Shown: positions 1 through 8,411, counted from the first letter of the stretch. The stretch is DNA of 64,000 nt from Cupriavidus taiwanensis (GCF_900249755.1 NZ_LT976854.1:2084927-2148926); one strand, 5' to 3'. A program made the numbers and translations. Notes: a model not told the origin generated them from the sequence alone.

Positions 1-265
1 GGCCGCGGGCGCGGATCATGCCGCGACTGGCGGCGAGTACGAGGCGAATGTTCTGCCGGGCGTTCGGGACACTGCGCGGAACACCGCGCGCGGACGCCAA
101 TGCCAGTTAAGGCATCGAACACTACCGTCATTCCCGCGCAGGCGGGAATCCAGCGTCTTTCACGTCCCCTTCGGGGATGTTCCCACCGTCCGTTGCTTTC
201 TTCCCAACACCGGTTTCGCTGCTTGACGCCACACCCGCGGGATGGGCATCATTCGGTCTTTTCGT
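1..265. other. left-edge intergenic region without a supportable gene
   Basis: No reading frame here looks like a protein family I recognise. A leftward ATG at 17-19 could begin a gene running off the left edge, but only six codons are visible, so it cannot be called. The only structured element is the palindrome at 130-149, listed separately. Confidence 0.4.
130..149. repeat. dRS3-like palindrome (ATTCCC...GGGAAT)
   Basis: Perfect inverted repeat with arms ATTCCCGC (130-137) and GCGGGAAT (142-149) around the loop GCAG. The outer ATTCCC-N8-GGGAAT pattern is the same as the dRS3 element known from Neisseria, and similar dispersed elements occur in other Betaproteobacteria. Only one copy is in this window, so its dispersed nature is inferred. 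Confidence 0.6.
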
Positions 266-286
266 AAATGCGAATTATTCGCATTT
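266..286. promoter_or_regulatory. candidate Fur box upstream of the TonB-dependent receptor
   Basis: Perfect palindrome with 10-bp arms AAATGCGAAT and ATTCGCATTT around a single T. The inner 7-1-7 core (TGCGAAT, T, ATTCGCA) follows the layout of the Fur consensus TGATAAT-N-ATTATCA, matching 10 of 14 arm positions. It lies 47 bp before the ATG at 334, and a TTGACA hexamer at 290-295 follows it. Iron-dependent repression by Fur is the expected function; this is inferred from sequence similarity and from the receptor downstream. Confidence 0.7.
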
Positions 287-333
287 GTATTGACATTTAC
301 ATACAGGTCTGCCTGTCTTCTGCTGTTCTCCTC

Positions 334-2496
334 ATGAGCCGCCAAGTCCGAAGCGCCGCGCGTGCGCGCGCACCCCAACCCCGCCATCTCGCCGTGCTGG
401 CGCAATTTGCCGTGCTCGCCGGCTTTCCGGCGACGGCCGCGCTGGCGCAGCAAGCCGCGGCGCCGGCCGATGCCGCGTCGCTGCCGGCAGTCACCGTGAG
501 CGCCTCGGCGGTGGACGATTCCGGCCTGCAGCTTGAGAAAAAGGCCAGCACCGGCGCGCTGGGCTCGCGCACGCAGCTGGACACGCCCTACTCCACCACC
601 ATCGTCACCGGCGAAGACCTGGCCGAGCGCCAGGTGGCCAAGCTTGGCGATGTGTTCACCATGGATGCGTCGGTCAGCGACAACGGCAACGGCTACAACA
701 GCTGGTCCAGCTACCTGAGCGTGCGCGGCCTGCAGATCGACTGGCAGAACGGCTTCAAGATCAACGGCCTGCCGTTCGTCGCCTACGGCATCACGCTGCC
801 CTACGAGCATATGGAGCAGGTCGAGCTGCTCAAGGGACTGCCGGGCTTCATGTACGGCTTCGCCACGCCGGGCGGCATCGTCAACTACGTCACCAAGAAG
901 CCGACCGACACCTTTACCGCGTCGTTCGAGCTGGGCTACCGCGCCGCCAATGTCTGGAGCGAGCACGTCGACCTGGGCGGCCGCGCCGGCCCCGGCGACA
1001 TGTTCGGCTACCGCCTGAACGCGACGCACGAGGAAGGCACCCCCTACAACGCGCGCAATATCCGGCGCGACAGCGTGTCGCTGGGCCTGGACGCGCGCCT
1101 GACCAGGGACCTGACCTGGACCTTCGATTCGATCTACCAGGACCGCCGCGCCACCGGCCAGATGCCGTCGTTCAGCCTGTGGAGCTACGGCGATACCGCG
1201 CTGCCGGGCGCCGTGTCAGGGCGCATCCGCAATTTCGCCGGCGCCGACCAGCACCTGAACACCAACCTGCAGCTGTACAGCACCGGCCTGCGCTACCAGA
1301 TCAATCCGGACTGGGCGGTCAGCACCAGCTACAGCTTCACCAAGGTCAACCGCAGCCGCAATGAAAGCACCTACAACCTGCTGAACCAGGCCGGCGACTA
1401 CATCGACCAGCGCTACGACACCGCGCAGAACCAGCAGGTGGGGCAATGGCAGGCGATGCTGGAGGGCAAGTTCCGCACCGGCCCGTTCCGGCACCAGCTG
1501 GTGGCGGGACTGTCGTGGCAGAAGCAGATCGACCGCTATGACAACAACGGCTTCGGCGCGGTCATCGGCACCGGCAATATCTTCGCGCCCAACACCAACA
1601 CCTATTACAGCTCGACCGCCTTCAACAAGGTGCGCAACAGCGACATCACGCAGAAATCGGTGTTCGCCAGCGATACCGTGCAGCTGAGCGAGCGCTGGTC
1701 GGTGCTGGCCGGCCTGCGCGTGACCAATTTCGAGCAGAACGGCTATGTGCCGGTCAGCTCCAGCTACAGCAAGAACGGCGTGGTCACGCCGACGCTGGCG
1801 CTGATGTTCAAGCCGGTGCCCACGGCGACCGTCTATGCCAGCTATGTCGAGGCGCTGGAGCCCGGCTCGATCGTGCCGGACGGCTACACCAACGCTCGCC
1901 AGCTGCTCAGCCCGATCCGCAGCAAGCAGTATGAAATCGGCGTCAAGGCCGACCAGGCCGCGTGGAGCGCCACCGCCGCCGCCTTCCGCATCGAGCGCGG
2001 CGCCGAGTACGACAGCATCAGCGCCGGCGTGCCGACGCGCCAGCAGGACGGCACCTCGATCTACCAGGGCCTGGAACTGGCCGGCGTGTACCGGCTGGGC
2101 TCGCAATGGGAGTTCGGCGCCAGCGCGATGTATCTCGATTCGTACTACGACAAGGGCGTGGCCAACAGCGGCAACCGCGTCGCCGGCGCGCCTGGCTTCA
2201 TCATGGCCGGCCGCGTCAGCTACCGCGTGCCGTTCGTGCCGGGCCTGCGCCTGGGCGTCGACGGCAAGTACACCGGCAGCACCAAGCTCAACGCCGGCAA
2301 TACGCTGAACGCCGGCGGCTATACGGTGTTCAACCTCGGCGCCAGCTACAGCACGCGCGTCGCCGGCAAGGACCTGACGCTGCGCGCCGCGCTGAACAAC
2401 GTCACCAACAAGCGCTACTGGGGCTTCCAGTACGAGAACTACATCCAGCCGGCGGACCCGCGCAGCATCAGCCTGACGGCGAAGATCGCGTACTGA
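334..2496 (+). CDS. TonB-dependent siderophore receptor
   Basis: Outer-membrane gated channel that takes up ferric siderophores using TonB energy. The 720-aa product starts with a signal peptide (hydrophobic stretch LAVLAQFAVLAGF, then an ALAQQ cleavage region). A plug domain follows at about residues 75-220, with the typical SVRGLQIDW segment and PGFMYGFATPGGIVNYVTKKP-type plug end, and then a long beta-barrel ending in an aromatic residue (KIAY). There is no extra N-terminal signalling domain of the FecA kind. An in-frame ATG at 268 was rejected because it falls inside the Fur-like palindrome; ATG 334 puts the signal peptide at the N-terminus. The gene stands alone, with a strong terminator after it. 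The siderophore type cannot be told from the sequence. Confidence 0.88.
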   Translation: MSRQVRSAARARAPQPRHLAVLAQFAVLAGFPATAALAQQAAAPADAASLPAVTVSASAVDDSGLQLEKKASTGALGSRTQLDTPYSTTIVTGEDLAERQVAKLGDVFTMDASVSDNGNGYNSWSSYLSVRGLQIDWQNGFKINGLPFVAYGITLPYEHMEQVELLKGLPGFMYGFATPGGIVNYVTKKPTDTFTASFELGYRAANVWSEHVDLGGRAGPGDMFGYRLNATHEEGTPYNARNIRRDSVSLGLDARLTRDLTWTFDSIYQDRRATGQMPSFSLWSYGDTALPGAVSGRIRNFAGADQHLNTNLQLYSTGLRYQINPDWAVSTSYSFTKVNRSRNESTYNLLNQAGDYIDQRYDTAQNQQVGQWQAMLEGKFRTGPFRHQLVAGLSWQKQIDRYDNNGFGAVIGTGNIFAPNTNTYYSSTAFNKVRNSDITQKSVFASDTVQLSERWSVLAGLRVTNFEQNGYVPVSSSYSKNGVVTPTLALMFKPVPTATVYASYVEALEPGSIVPDGYTNARQLLSPIRSKQYEIGVKADQAAWSATAAAFRIERGAEYDSISAGVPTRQQDGTSIYQGLELAGVYRLGSQWEFGASAMYLDSYYDKGVANSGNRVAGAPGFIMAGRVSYRVPFVPGLRLGVDGKYTGSTKLNAGNTLNAGGYTVFNLGASYSTRVAGKDLTLRAALNNVTNKRYWGFQYENYIQPADPRSISLTAKIAY

Positions 2497-2520
2497 CGTC
2501 CGGCCCGCGCCCGCACCAGC

Positions 2521-2548
2521 ACCCGCTCCCTGGAGCGGGTTTTTTTTC
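2521..2548 (+). terminator. intrinsic terminator of the TonB receptor gene
   Basis: Perfect stem ACCCGCTC / GAGCGGGT with the tetraloop CCTG, followed by an unbroken run of eight to nine T residues. It begins 25 bp after the receptor stop codon and isolates the receptor from the allantoin operon. Confidence 0.9.
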
Positions 2549-2610
2549 GTCCGGCGCCGGGTGGCTTGCGCGCCGCGGCGGCCTGCTTCCGACTTCAGGG
2601 AAAACGAATG

Positions 2611-2639
2611 TTGACAATCACGAATGCGTGATCTACAAC
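2611..2639 (+). promoter_or_regulatory. sigma-70-type promoter of the allantoin operon with a palindrome in its spacer
   Basis: A perfect -35 hexamer TTGACA (2611-2616) and a -10-like TACAAC (2634-2639) are separated by exactly 17 bp. The spacer holds a perfect palindrome, ATCACG (2617-2622), AATG, CGTGAT (2627-2632), well placed for a repressor. The promoter lies about 130 bp before the permease ATG. Function is inferred from hexamer match and spacing. Confidence 0.6.
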
Positions 2640-2642
2640 ATC

Positions 2643-2684
2643 GTCTACACCCTTAATCCATTTTGTAGACAATTTAGTAGACAC
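2643..2684 (+). promoter_or_regulatory. candidate GntR operator cluster (three GTAGAC motifs)
   Basis: GTAGAC occurs at 2665-2670 and 2677-2682, 12 bp apart, and its reverse complement GTCTAC at 2643-2648. The middle copy is part of the near-palindrome TTGTAGACAA (2663-2672). The cluster lies immediately downstream of the -10 at 2634-2639, where a repressor would block transcription. A similar 11-mer, TTGTGTACGAT, precedes the GntR gene (6142-6152), which suggests both are bound by that regulator. Confidence 0.45.
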
Positions 2685-2771
2685 ATAAACCCCCTCCCTG
2701 GCGCACCGCAAAGAGCCTCGAAGGGCCGCGGTTCGCCTATCGTCAAGACACACATCTGCCAGGAGACTCAG

Positions 2772-4304
2772 ATGCTGCAAACCACCGCAACACCCGCCGA
2801 CGCAGTGCAGCCGCAGGCCGGGCATGCCGCACACGGCAACGCCCTGATCAAGCCCGGCTACGACGAACGCCTGACCAACGAGGACCTGGCCCCGTTGCGC
2901 AAGCAGACCTGGGGCACCTACAACATCTTTGCGTTCTGGATGTCCGACGTGCACAGCGTCGGCGGCTATATCACCGCGGGCAGCCTGTTCGCGCTGGGGC
3001 TGACCAGCTGGCAGGTGCTGGTGTCGCTGCTGGTGGGGATCGTGATCGTGCAGTATTTCTGCAACCTGGTGGCCAAGCCCAGCCAGGTGACCGGCACGCC
3101 GTATCCGGTGATCTGCCGGGCCTCGTTCGGCGTGCTCGGCGCCAATATCCCGGCCATCATCCGCGGGCTGATCGCGGTGGCGTGGTACGGCATCCAGACC
3201 TACCTGGCGTCGAGCGCCTTCCTGGTGCTGGCGCTGCACTTCTTCCCGGCGCTGGCGCCGTATGCGGACCTGAAGCTGCACGGCTTTGCCGGGCTGTCGA
3301 CGCTGGGCTGGGCCTCGTTCATGGTGCTGTGGGTGCTGCAGGCGCTGGTGTTCTGGACCGGCATGGAGACCATCCGCAAGTTTATCGACTGGGCCGGCCC
3401 GGCGGTGTACGTGGTGATGATCGCGCTGGCGGTCTGGCTGGTGAACAAGGCCGGCTGGGACAACGTGAACTTCACGCTGAGCTTCGTCAAGTACACCGGC
3501 TGGGAAGCGGTGCCGGTGATGCTGAGCGCGATCGCGCTGGTGGTGTCGTACTTCTCCGGCCCGATGCTGAATTTCGGCGACTTCTCGCGTTATGCCAAGG
3601 ATTTCAAGGCGGTCAAGCGCGGCAACTTCTGGGGCCTGCCGGTCAACTTCCTGGGCTTCTCGCTGCTGACCGTGATCACCACCTCGGCCACGTTGCCGGT
3701 GTTCGGCAAGCTGATCACCGACCCGGTGGAGACCGTCAGCCATATCGACAGCACCTTCGCCATGCTGCTGGGCGCCTTCACCTTCATGACCGCGACCATC
3801 GGCATCAATATCGTCGCCAACTTCGTCTCGCCGGCATTCGACTTCTCCAACGTGTCGCCGAAGCACATCAGCTGGCGCACCGGCGGCATGATCGCCGCGG
3901 TGGCGTCGATCTTCATCACGCCGTGGAACCTGTACAACAACCCCGCGGTGATCCACTACACGCTGGACGTGCTGGGCGCCTTCATCGGCCCGCTGTTCGG
4001 CATCCTGATCGCCGACTACTATCTGGTGCGGCGCCAGCATGTCGACGTCGACGACCTGTACACGCTCAACCCGCGCGGCCGCTACTGGTACCGCAACGGC
4101 TTCAACCCGGCGGCGGTGGCCACCATGATTCCCGCCGCCATCATCCCGATCCTGTGCGTGGTGGTGCCGGCCTGGCAGGCGGCGGCCAACTACAGCTGGT
4201 TTATCGGCATGGGCATTGCGCTGGTGCTGTACCGGCAGCTGGCGCCGCGCATGATGCCAGGCCACCTGGCCGCGCCCGCCGCGCCGGCGGCCGGCCAGGC
4301 CTGA
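2772..4304 (+). CDS. NCS1-family permease, probably for allantoin or a related ureide/hydantoin
   Basis: Inner-membrane nucleobase/cation symporter of the NCS1 family: 510 aa, about 12 membrane segments. Family features are visible: a cytoplasmic N-terminus ending in RKQTWGTYN, TM1 with FAFWMSDVHSVGGY, and a conserved FGDFSRYAKD loop. The ATG at 2772 has AGGAG at 2761-2765. The reading frame is open far upstream, but that part overlaps the receptor gene and is not coding. NCS1 members carry allantoin, hydantoins, uracil, cytosine or thiamine; allantoin is preferred here because a racemase and PuuE allantoinase follow in the same operon. Substrate is therefore inferred from context. Confidence 0.85.
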   Translation: MLQTTATPADAVQPQAGHAAHGNALIKPGYDERLTNEDLAPLRKQTWGTYNIFAFWMSDVHSVGGYITAGSLFALGLTSWQVLVSLLVGIVIVQYFCNLVAKPSQVTGTPYPVICRASFGVLGANIPAIIRGLIAVAWYGIQTYLASSAFLVLALHFFPALAPYADLKLHGFAGLSTLGWASFMVLWVLQALVFWTGMETIRKFIDWAGPAVYVVMIALAVWLVNKAGWDNVNFTLSFVKYTGWEAVPVMLSAIALVVSYFSGPMLNFGDFSRYAKDFKAVKRGNFWGLPVNFLGFSLLTVITTSATLPVFGKLITDPVETVSHIDSTFAMLLGAFTFMTATIGINIVANFVSPAFDFSNVSPKHISWRTGGMIAAVASIFITPWNLYNNPAVIHYTLDVLGAFIGPLFGILIADYYLVRRQHVDVDDLYTLNPRGRYWYRNGFNPAAVATMIPAAIIPILCVVVPAWQAAANYSWFIGMGIALVLYRQLAPRMMPGHLAAPAAPAAGQA

Positions 4305-4347
4305 ACCACATCTCTCCTTCGACCGCATATTCCTTTGAGCCGTGTCC

Positions 4348-5082
4348 ATGAAGCTGAAGATCATCAACCCCAATACCACCGCAAGCATGACCGGGAAGAT
4401 CGGCCAGTGCGCCCGCGCCGTGGCCGACCCCGGCACCCGCATCAGCGCGGTCAGCCCGCGCATGGGCCCGGCCTCGATCGAGAGCCACTATGACGAGGCG
4501 CTGTCGGTGCCCGGCATCCTCGACGAAATCCTGGCGGGCGAGCAGGAAGGCGTGGACGGCTACGTCATCGCCTGCTTCGGCGACCCCGGCCTGTATGCGG
4601 CGCGCGAAGTTGCGCGCGGCCCCGTGATCGGCATCGCCGAGGCCGCGATGCACATGGCCAGCATGGTCGGCAGCAGCTTCAGCGTGGTGACCACGCTGGC
4701 GCGCACCTGCAACATTGCCTGGCACCTGGCCGAGCGCTATGGCATGAAGCGCTTCTGCAGCAACGTGCGCGCCTGCGACCTGCCGGTGCTGGAGCTGGAG
4801 CGCCCGGGCTCGGACGCGCGCCGCATCATCACCGAGGCCTGCCGCCGCGCGCTGGTGGAAGACCGCAGCGAATGCATCGTGCTCGGCTGCGCCGGCATGA
4901 CCGACCTGTGCGACGAGATCGCCGATGCCATCGGCGCGCCGGTGATCGACGGCGTCACATGCGCGGTCAAGCTGGCCGAGGCAATGGTCTCGGTGCGGCT
5001 GGCCACCAGCAAGCGCGGCGACTGGGCGCGGCCGCTGCCCAAGGCGTATGCCGGCATGCTGGCGCCGTATGCACTGAACTGA
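4348..5082 (+). CDS. Asp/Glu/hydantoin racemase family, probable allantoin racemase
   Basis: Interconverts the enantiomers of allantoin (or a 5-substituted hydantoin) so that a stereospecific hydrolase can use both. The 244-aa product has the two-cysteine active site of the family: Cys76 in IACFGDPG and Cys181 in VLGCAGM, the same numbering as the catalytic cysteines of characterised hydantoin racemases. The N-terminal INPNTT loop is also typical. I chose ATG 4348; a GTG at 4342 is possible and would add two residues. It sits between the permease and puuE with short gaps, so co-transcription is likely. Allantoin over other hydantoins is inferred from the neighbours. Confidence 0.85.
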   Translation: MKLKIINPNTTASMTGKIGQCARAVADPGTRISAVSPRMGPASIESHYDEALSVPGILDEILAGEQEGVDGYVIACFGDPGLYAAREVARGPVIGIAEAAMHMASMVGSSFSVVTTLARTCNIAWHLAERYGMKRFCSNVRACDLPVLELERPGSDARRIITEACRRALVEDRSECIVLGCAGMTDLCDEIADAIGAPVIDGVTCAVKLAEAMVSVRLATSKRGDWARPLPKAYAGMLAPYALN

Positions 5083-5094
5083 GGCGCTGAACTG

Positions 5095-6117
5095 ATGTTT
5101 CCTGAACCTCTGACCCTATCGCGCAACATGCTCCAGACACGTTATCCCCGCGACCTGACCGGCTACGGCGCCCGGCCGCCCCACGCGCGCTGGCCCGGCG
5201 GCGCGCGCGTGGCGCTGCAGTTCGTCCTCAACTACGAAGAAGGCGGCGAGAACTGCGTGCTGCACGGCGACGCCGCTTCCGAACAATTCCTCTCCGAGAT
5301 CGTCGGCGCCGCGGCCTATCCCGACCGCCACATGAGCATGGAGGGCATCTACGAATACGGCTCGCGCGCCGGCGTCTGGCGCATCCTGCGCGAGTTCGAG
5401 AAGCGTGGCCTGCCGCTGACCGTCTTCGGTGTGTCGATGGCGCTGCAGCGCCATCCGGAACTGACGCGCGCCTTTGTGGAACTGGGCCACGAGATCGCCT
5501 GTCACGGCTGGCGCTGGATCCACTACCAGAACATCGACGAAGCCACCGAGCGCGAGCACATGCGCATCGGCATGCAGATCATCAAGGAGCTGACCGGCGA
5601 GCTGCCGCTGGGCTGGTACACCGGCCGCGACAGCCCCAACACGCGCCGGCTGGTGGTCGAGCACGGCGGCTTGCTCTATGACTCGGACTACTACGGCGAC
5701 GACCTGCCGTTCTGGACCGAGGTGGAAGTCACCGGCGGCGAGAAGAAGCCGCACCTGGTGGTGCCGTACACGCTCGACTCCAACGACATGCGCTTTGCCA
5801 CGCCGCAGGGCTTCAATACCGGCGAACAGTTCTTCCAGTACCTGAAGGACGCGTTCGACGTCTTGTATGACGAAGGCGACCCGGGCGGCCAGGACAGCCC
5901 CAGGATGCTGTCGATCGGCATGCACTGCCGGCTGCTGGGCCGCCCGGGCCGCTTCCGCGCGCTGCAGCGTTTTCTTGACTACGTGCAGGGGCACGACAAG
6001 GTGTGGATCTGCCGCCGTGTCGACATCGCCCGGCACTGGGCGCAGGTGCATCCGTTCGAATCTGCGGCCCTTGCCACCGCGGCACGCGCCGCGTGCAAGG
6101 AAACCGCGCCGGCCTGA
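5095..6117 (+). CDS. puuE: allantoinase PuuE (polysaccharide-deacetylase fold)
   Basis: Hydrolyses allantoin to allantoate, opening the hydantoin ring in purine catabolism. This is the cofactor-independent PuuE type related to NodB/polysaccharide deacetylases, not the zinc amidohydrolase type. The 340-aa product shows the PuuE pattern in order: YPRDLTGYG and WPGGARVALQF near the N-terminus, NYEEGGENCVLHGD, HGWRWIHY, GRDSPNTRRL, YDSDYYGDDLPFW, and MHCRLLGRPGR near the end. It begins 12 bp after the racemase stop codon. An internal ATG at 5128 (MLQTRYPRD) is a possible alternative start. Confidence 0.9.
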   Translation: MFPEPLTLSRNMLQTRYPRDLTGYGARPPHARWPGGARVALQFVLNYEEGGENCVLHGDAASEQFLSEIVGAAAYPDRHMSMEGIYEYGSRAGVWRILREFEKRGLPLTVFGVSMALQRHPELTRAFVELGHEIACHGWRWIHYQNIDEATEREHMRIGMQIIKELTGELPLGWYTGRDSPNTRRLVVEHGGLLYDSDYYGDDLPFWTEVEVTGGEKKPHLVVPYTLDSNDMRFATPQGFNTGEQFFQYLKDAFDVLYDEGDPGGQDSPRMLSIGMHCRLLGRPGRFRALQRFLDYVQGHDKVWICRRVDIARHWAQVHPFESAALATAARAACKETAPA

Positions 6118-6141
6118 ACCGCGGCCTCGCTGTTGCCATAG

Positions 6142-6152
6142 TTGTGTACGAT
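6142..6152 (+). promoter_or_regulatory. candidate autoregulatory operator before the GntR gene
   Basis: TTGTGTACGAT matches the TTGTAGACAAT element near the operon promoter (2663-2673) at 8 of 11 positions, and lies 54 bp before the GntR start. Function is inferred only from this similarity and from the position. Confidence 0.35.
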
Positions 6153-6206
6153 ATAGCCGTGTTTCGTCGCCAGTTCCGGCGACAGGCTGAATGTCCGTAC
6201 CCTGAT

Positions 6207-7025
6207 ATGGCAACCACATCGAAAAAGGCGGCGCCCGGCGCCGCCACCAAAGCCCCGCGCCGCGCCGCCGTCAAGGCCGCCCCGAAAACCGCGCAGAAAG
6301 CCGCAGCCAGTGCCGCCGCGGACGACGAGGCTGGCCCGGAAGGCGCCGCCGGCGAGGCGTCGGCCACCGAGGCGATCTACCTGAGCCTGCTCTACGCCAT
6401 CATGGAACACCGCCTGCTGGCGGGCACCAAGCTGGTCGAGGAACGGCTGTGCGAAGTGACCGGCGCCAGCCGGGCGCGCATCCGCCAGGTGTTTGCGCGC
6501 CTGGCGCACGAGAAGCTGGTGACGCTGGTGCCCAACCGCGGCGCCTTTGTCTCCAGCCCCACCGTGGACGAGGCGCGCGAGGTGTTCCAGGCGCGCCGCG
6601 TGGTCGAGCCCGCGCTCGCCGCCGAACTGGCACAACGCGCCACGCCGGCCAAGGTGCGCAGCCTGCGCCGCCATGCCATGGAAGAAGACAACGCGCGCTC
6701 CCGCGGCGACCGCGCGGCGATGATCCGCCTGTCGGGCGAATTCCATATCCTGCTGGCCGAGATGGCCGGCAACGCCATCCTGGAAAAGCTGATCCGCGAG
6801 ATGGTGTCGCTGACCTGCCTCATCATCACGCTGTACGACCGCCCCGGCGCCCCCGCCTGCGCCGAGCACGAGCACCGGCAACTGATCGACGCCATCGAGC
6901 AGCGCGATGCCGCGCGCGCCAGCGCGCTGATGGCGGAACACCTCGAACACATCGAAGGCTCGCTCGACCTGAGCGTGCCGGACAGCGGCGCGCCGGACTT
7001 CTACAGCATCTTCAGCAAGGGCTGA
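6207..7025 (+). CDS. GntR-family regulator (FCD type) with a histone-H1-like N-terminal tail
   Basis: DNA-binding regulator, probably of the allantoin operon just upstream. The 272-aa product has a winged-helix GntR domain at about residues 55-120 (VEERLCEVTGASRARIRQVFARLAHEKLVTLVPNRGAF region) and a C-terminal FCD ligand domain at about 130-260 with the family His residues (FHILLAEM, AEHEH, MAEHLEHIE). Before the helix-turn-helix is an unusual tail of about 50 residues made almost entirely of Ala, Lys, Pro and Arg, resembling histone H1-like tails. ATG 6207 is the first start in this frame that does not run into puuE. The ligand is unknown; allantoin or a breakdown product is the natural guess. 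Confidence 0.85.
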   Translation: MATTSKKAAPGAATKAPRRAAVKAAPKTAQKAAASAAADDEAGPEGAAGEASATEAIYLSLLYAIMEHRLLAGTKLVEERLCEVTGASRARIRQVFARLAHEKLVTLVPNRGAFVSSPTVDEAREVFQARRVVEPALAAELAQRATPAKVRSLRRHAMEEDNARSRGDRAAMIRLSGEFHILLAEMAGNAILEKLIREMVSLTCLIITLYDRPGAPACAEHEHRQLIDAIEQRDAARASALMAEHLEHIEGSLDLSVPDSGAPDFYSIFSKG

Positions 7026-7071
7026 TCGGGACTAGACTTGCATCCAGGCAATCGCCAACCGGAGACCTGCC

Positions 7072-7458
7072 ATGGATGCTGGCCAGCCCGCCGCCCCGCC
7101 TGACCCGCGCGCCCCGCCCGCCGTGGTTCCCCCGGCGCCGCCCACGCCGCAAGTGGTCCCCACCGGCTATCGCCAGGGCATCATCACCGCCATCACCGTG
7201 CTGCTGGGCTTTTCGCTGGGGTTCTGGCGCTTCTGGGGCTTTGAAGCCCCGGGCGAATGGGACTGGCGCTCGCTGCTTGCGGCGGTGTCGCTGCTGGTCG
7301 CGGTGGTGCTGCAGATCGTCGCGCTGTTCCGTGCGCTGCGCGTCGAAGACGATGCGGTGCCCGAGTACCGCAGGACGGTGCGATGCTTTATCGCCTCCGC
7401 CATTGCGCTGGTGATCGGCCTGGCCGCGGCGATGGTCGACGCGGCGCTGGAGGATTAG
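7072..7458 (+). CDS. small membrane protein of unknown function
   Basis: I do not recognise the family. The 128-aa product has a Pro/Ala-rich cytoplasmic N-terminus (about 30 residues) followed by three hydrophobic segments, at about 38-55, 66-86 and 104-122, so it is probably an inner-membrane protein. The start is supported by a GGAG-type site in accggagacctgcc just before the ATG. Its last four bases overlap the end of the converging DUF427 gene. Confidence 0.6.
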   Translation: MDAGQPAAPPDPRAPPAVVPPAPPTPQVVPTGYRQGIITAITVLLGFSLGFWRFWGFEAPGEWDWRSLLAAVSLLVAVVLQIVALFRALRVEDDAVPEYRRTVRCFIASAIALVIGLAAAMVDAALED

Positions 7459-7835
7459 CTCCTGACGATCTCGATGCTGTCGACGCGGTCCGGATAGAAC
7501 GCCAGGTACGAACCGATCGCGGCGACCGCGGCGTGCGGCGCCTCATAGCTCCACACCGCGTTGCGCGAACGCTCGCCGCCGGCGGCAATCGAGAAGTAGC
7601 TGCAATCGCCCTTGTACGGACAGTAGGTGGCGTGCGCGGTGCGCGCCAGCTGCGCCATGTCGACATGCGCGCGCGGCAGGTACTGCACAGGTGCATAGCC
7701 CGCTTCCTGCAGGGTCAGCGCGGCATCGCTGTCGGCAATGGTGAGGCCGGCCACCTTGACCACCACCCTGCCGGCGGTCGGCGTGATGGCGATGGGGTGG
7801 TCGGGGCCGGGGGTCTTGACGGGCTTGCCTGGCAT
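7455..7835 (-). CDS. DUF427-domain protein
   Basis: Cytoplasmic protein of 126 aa, the usual length of single-domain DUF427 proteins. Family landmarks are YCPYKGDCSYFSI in the middle and AVWSYEAPHAAVAAIGSYLAFYPDRVD near the end. The biochemical role of the family is not established. The gene converges on the membrane-protein gene at 7072-7458, with a 4-bp overlap of the stop regions. An ATG preceded by GGAGCAA gives the start used here. Confidence 0.8.
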   Translation of the reverse strand: MPGKPVKTPGPDHPIAITPTAGRVVVKVAGLTIADSDAALTLQEAGYAPVQYLPRAHVDMAQLARTAHATYCPYKGDCSYFSIAAGGERSRNAVWSYEAPHAAVAAIGSYLAFYPDRVDSIEIVRS

Positions 7836-7886
7836 CGTTGCTCCTGCATGGCGCGATGCAGGACATTCTAGGCGCGCGAGGGCGGC

Positions 7887-8411
7887 CTAGCCGATCTTTT
7901 CCAGCGCGGTGCGGTAATGCGCGGCGCGACGGGCATAGTCCTCCGCATTGGCACGCAGGTTCCTGACTTCGTCATCGGTCAGTTCGCGCACGGCCTTGGC
8001 GGGCGAGCCCAGGATCAGCGAGCGCGGCGGGAACTGCTTGCCTTCGGTCACCAGCGCGCCGGCGGCAACCAGCGATTGCGCGCCAATCGAAGCCTTGTTA
8101 AGGATCACGGCCTGGATACCGATCAGCGCGCCATCGCCCACCGTGCAGCCATGCAGCATGGCCTGGTGCCCCACGGTCACGCCGGCGCCAAGCACAAGCG
8201 GACAGCCGGGATCGGTGTGCAGCACGGCGCCTTCCTGGATATTGCTGCCGGCGCCGATTGTCACCGGCTCGTTGTCGGCGCGGATCACGGCACCGGGCCA
8301 GATCGACACGTGCTCGGCCAGTTGCGCGCGGCCGATGATGGTGGCTTCGGCCGCGACAAAGGCGTTGCCGGCGATGGCAGGCGCGAGCCCGCCAAGTTTG
8401 TAGAGAGTCAT
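7887..8411 (-). CDS. gamma-carbonic anhydrase family protein (left-handed beta-helix)
   Basis: Trimeric hexapeptide-repeat protein of the YrdA/PaaY/gamma-CA group. The 174-aa length is standard for the group when translation starts at the ATG ending at 8411; the longer frame to 8471 adds residues with no family match. Hexapeptide repeats run from about residue 20 to 145. The three metal-binding histidines are present: His65 (VLHTD), His82 (VGHQA) and His87 (MLHGC). It may be a carbonic anhydrase or a thioesterase-like relative; the family includes both. It lies 100 bp downstream of the Bug operon on the same strand and may be read with it. Confidence 0.85.
   Translation of the reverse strand: MTLYKLGGLAPAIAGNAFVAAEATIIGRAQLAEHVSIWPGAVIRADNEPVTIGAGSNIQEGAVLHTDPGCPLVLGAGVTVGHQAMLHGCTVGDGALIGIQAVILNKASIGAQSLVAAGALVTEGKQFPPRSLILGSPAKAVRELTDDEVRNLRANAEDYARRAAHYRTALEKIG

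Noticed and set aside
1..19. Leftward gene starting at ATG 17-19
   Set aside because: Only six codons are visible, with no ribosome-binding site; cannot be supported.
268..333. Upstream in-frame ATG for the TonB receptor
   Set aside because: It lies inside the Fur-like palindrome and would put 22 residues before a normal signal peptide.
1962..2771. Long open frame extending the NCS1 permease upstream
   Set aside because: It overlaps the receptor gene, the terminator and the promoter; residues before 2772 are Arg-rich shadow translation.
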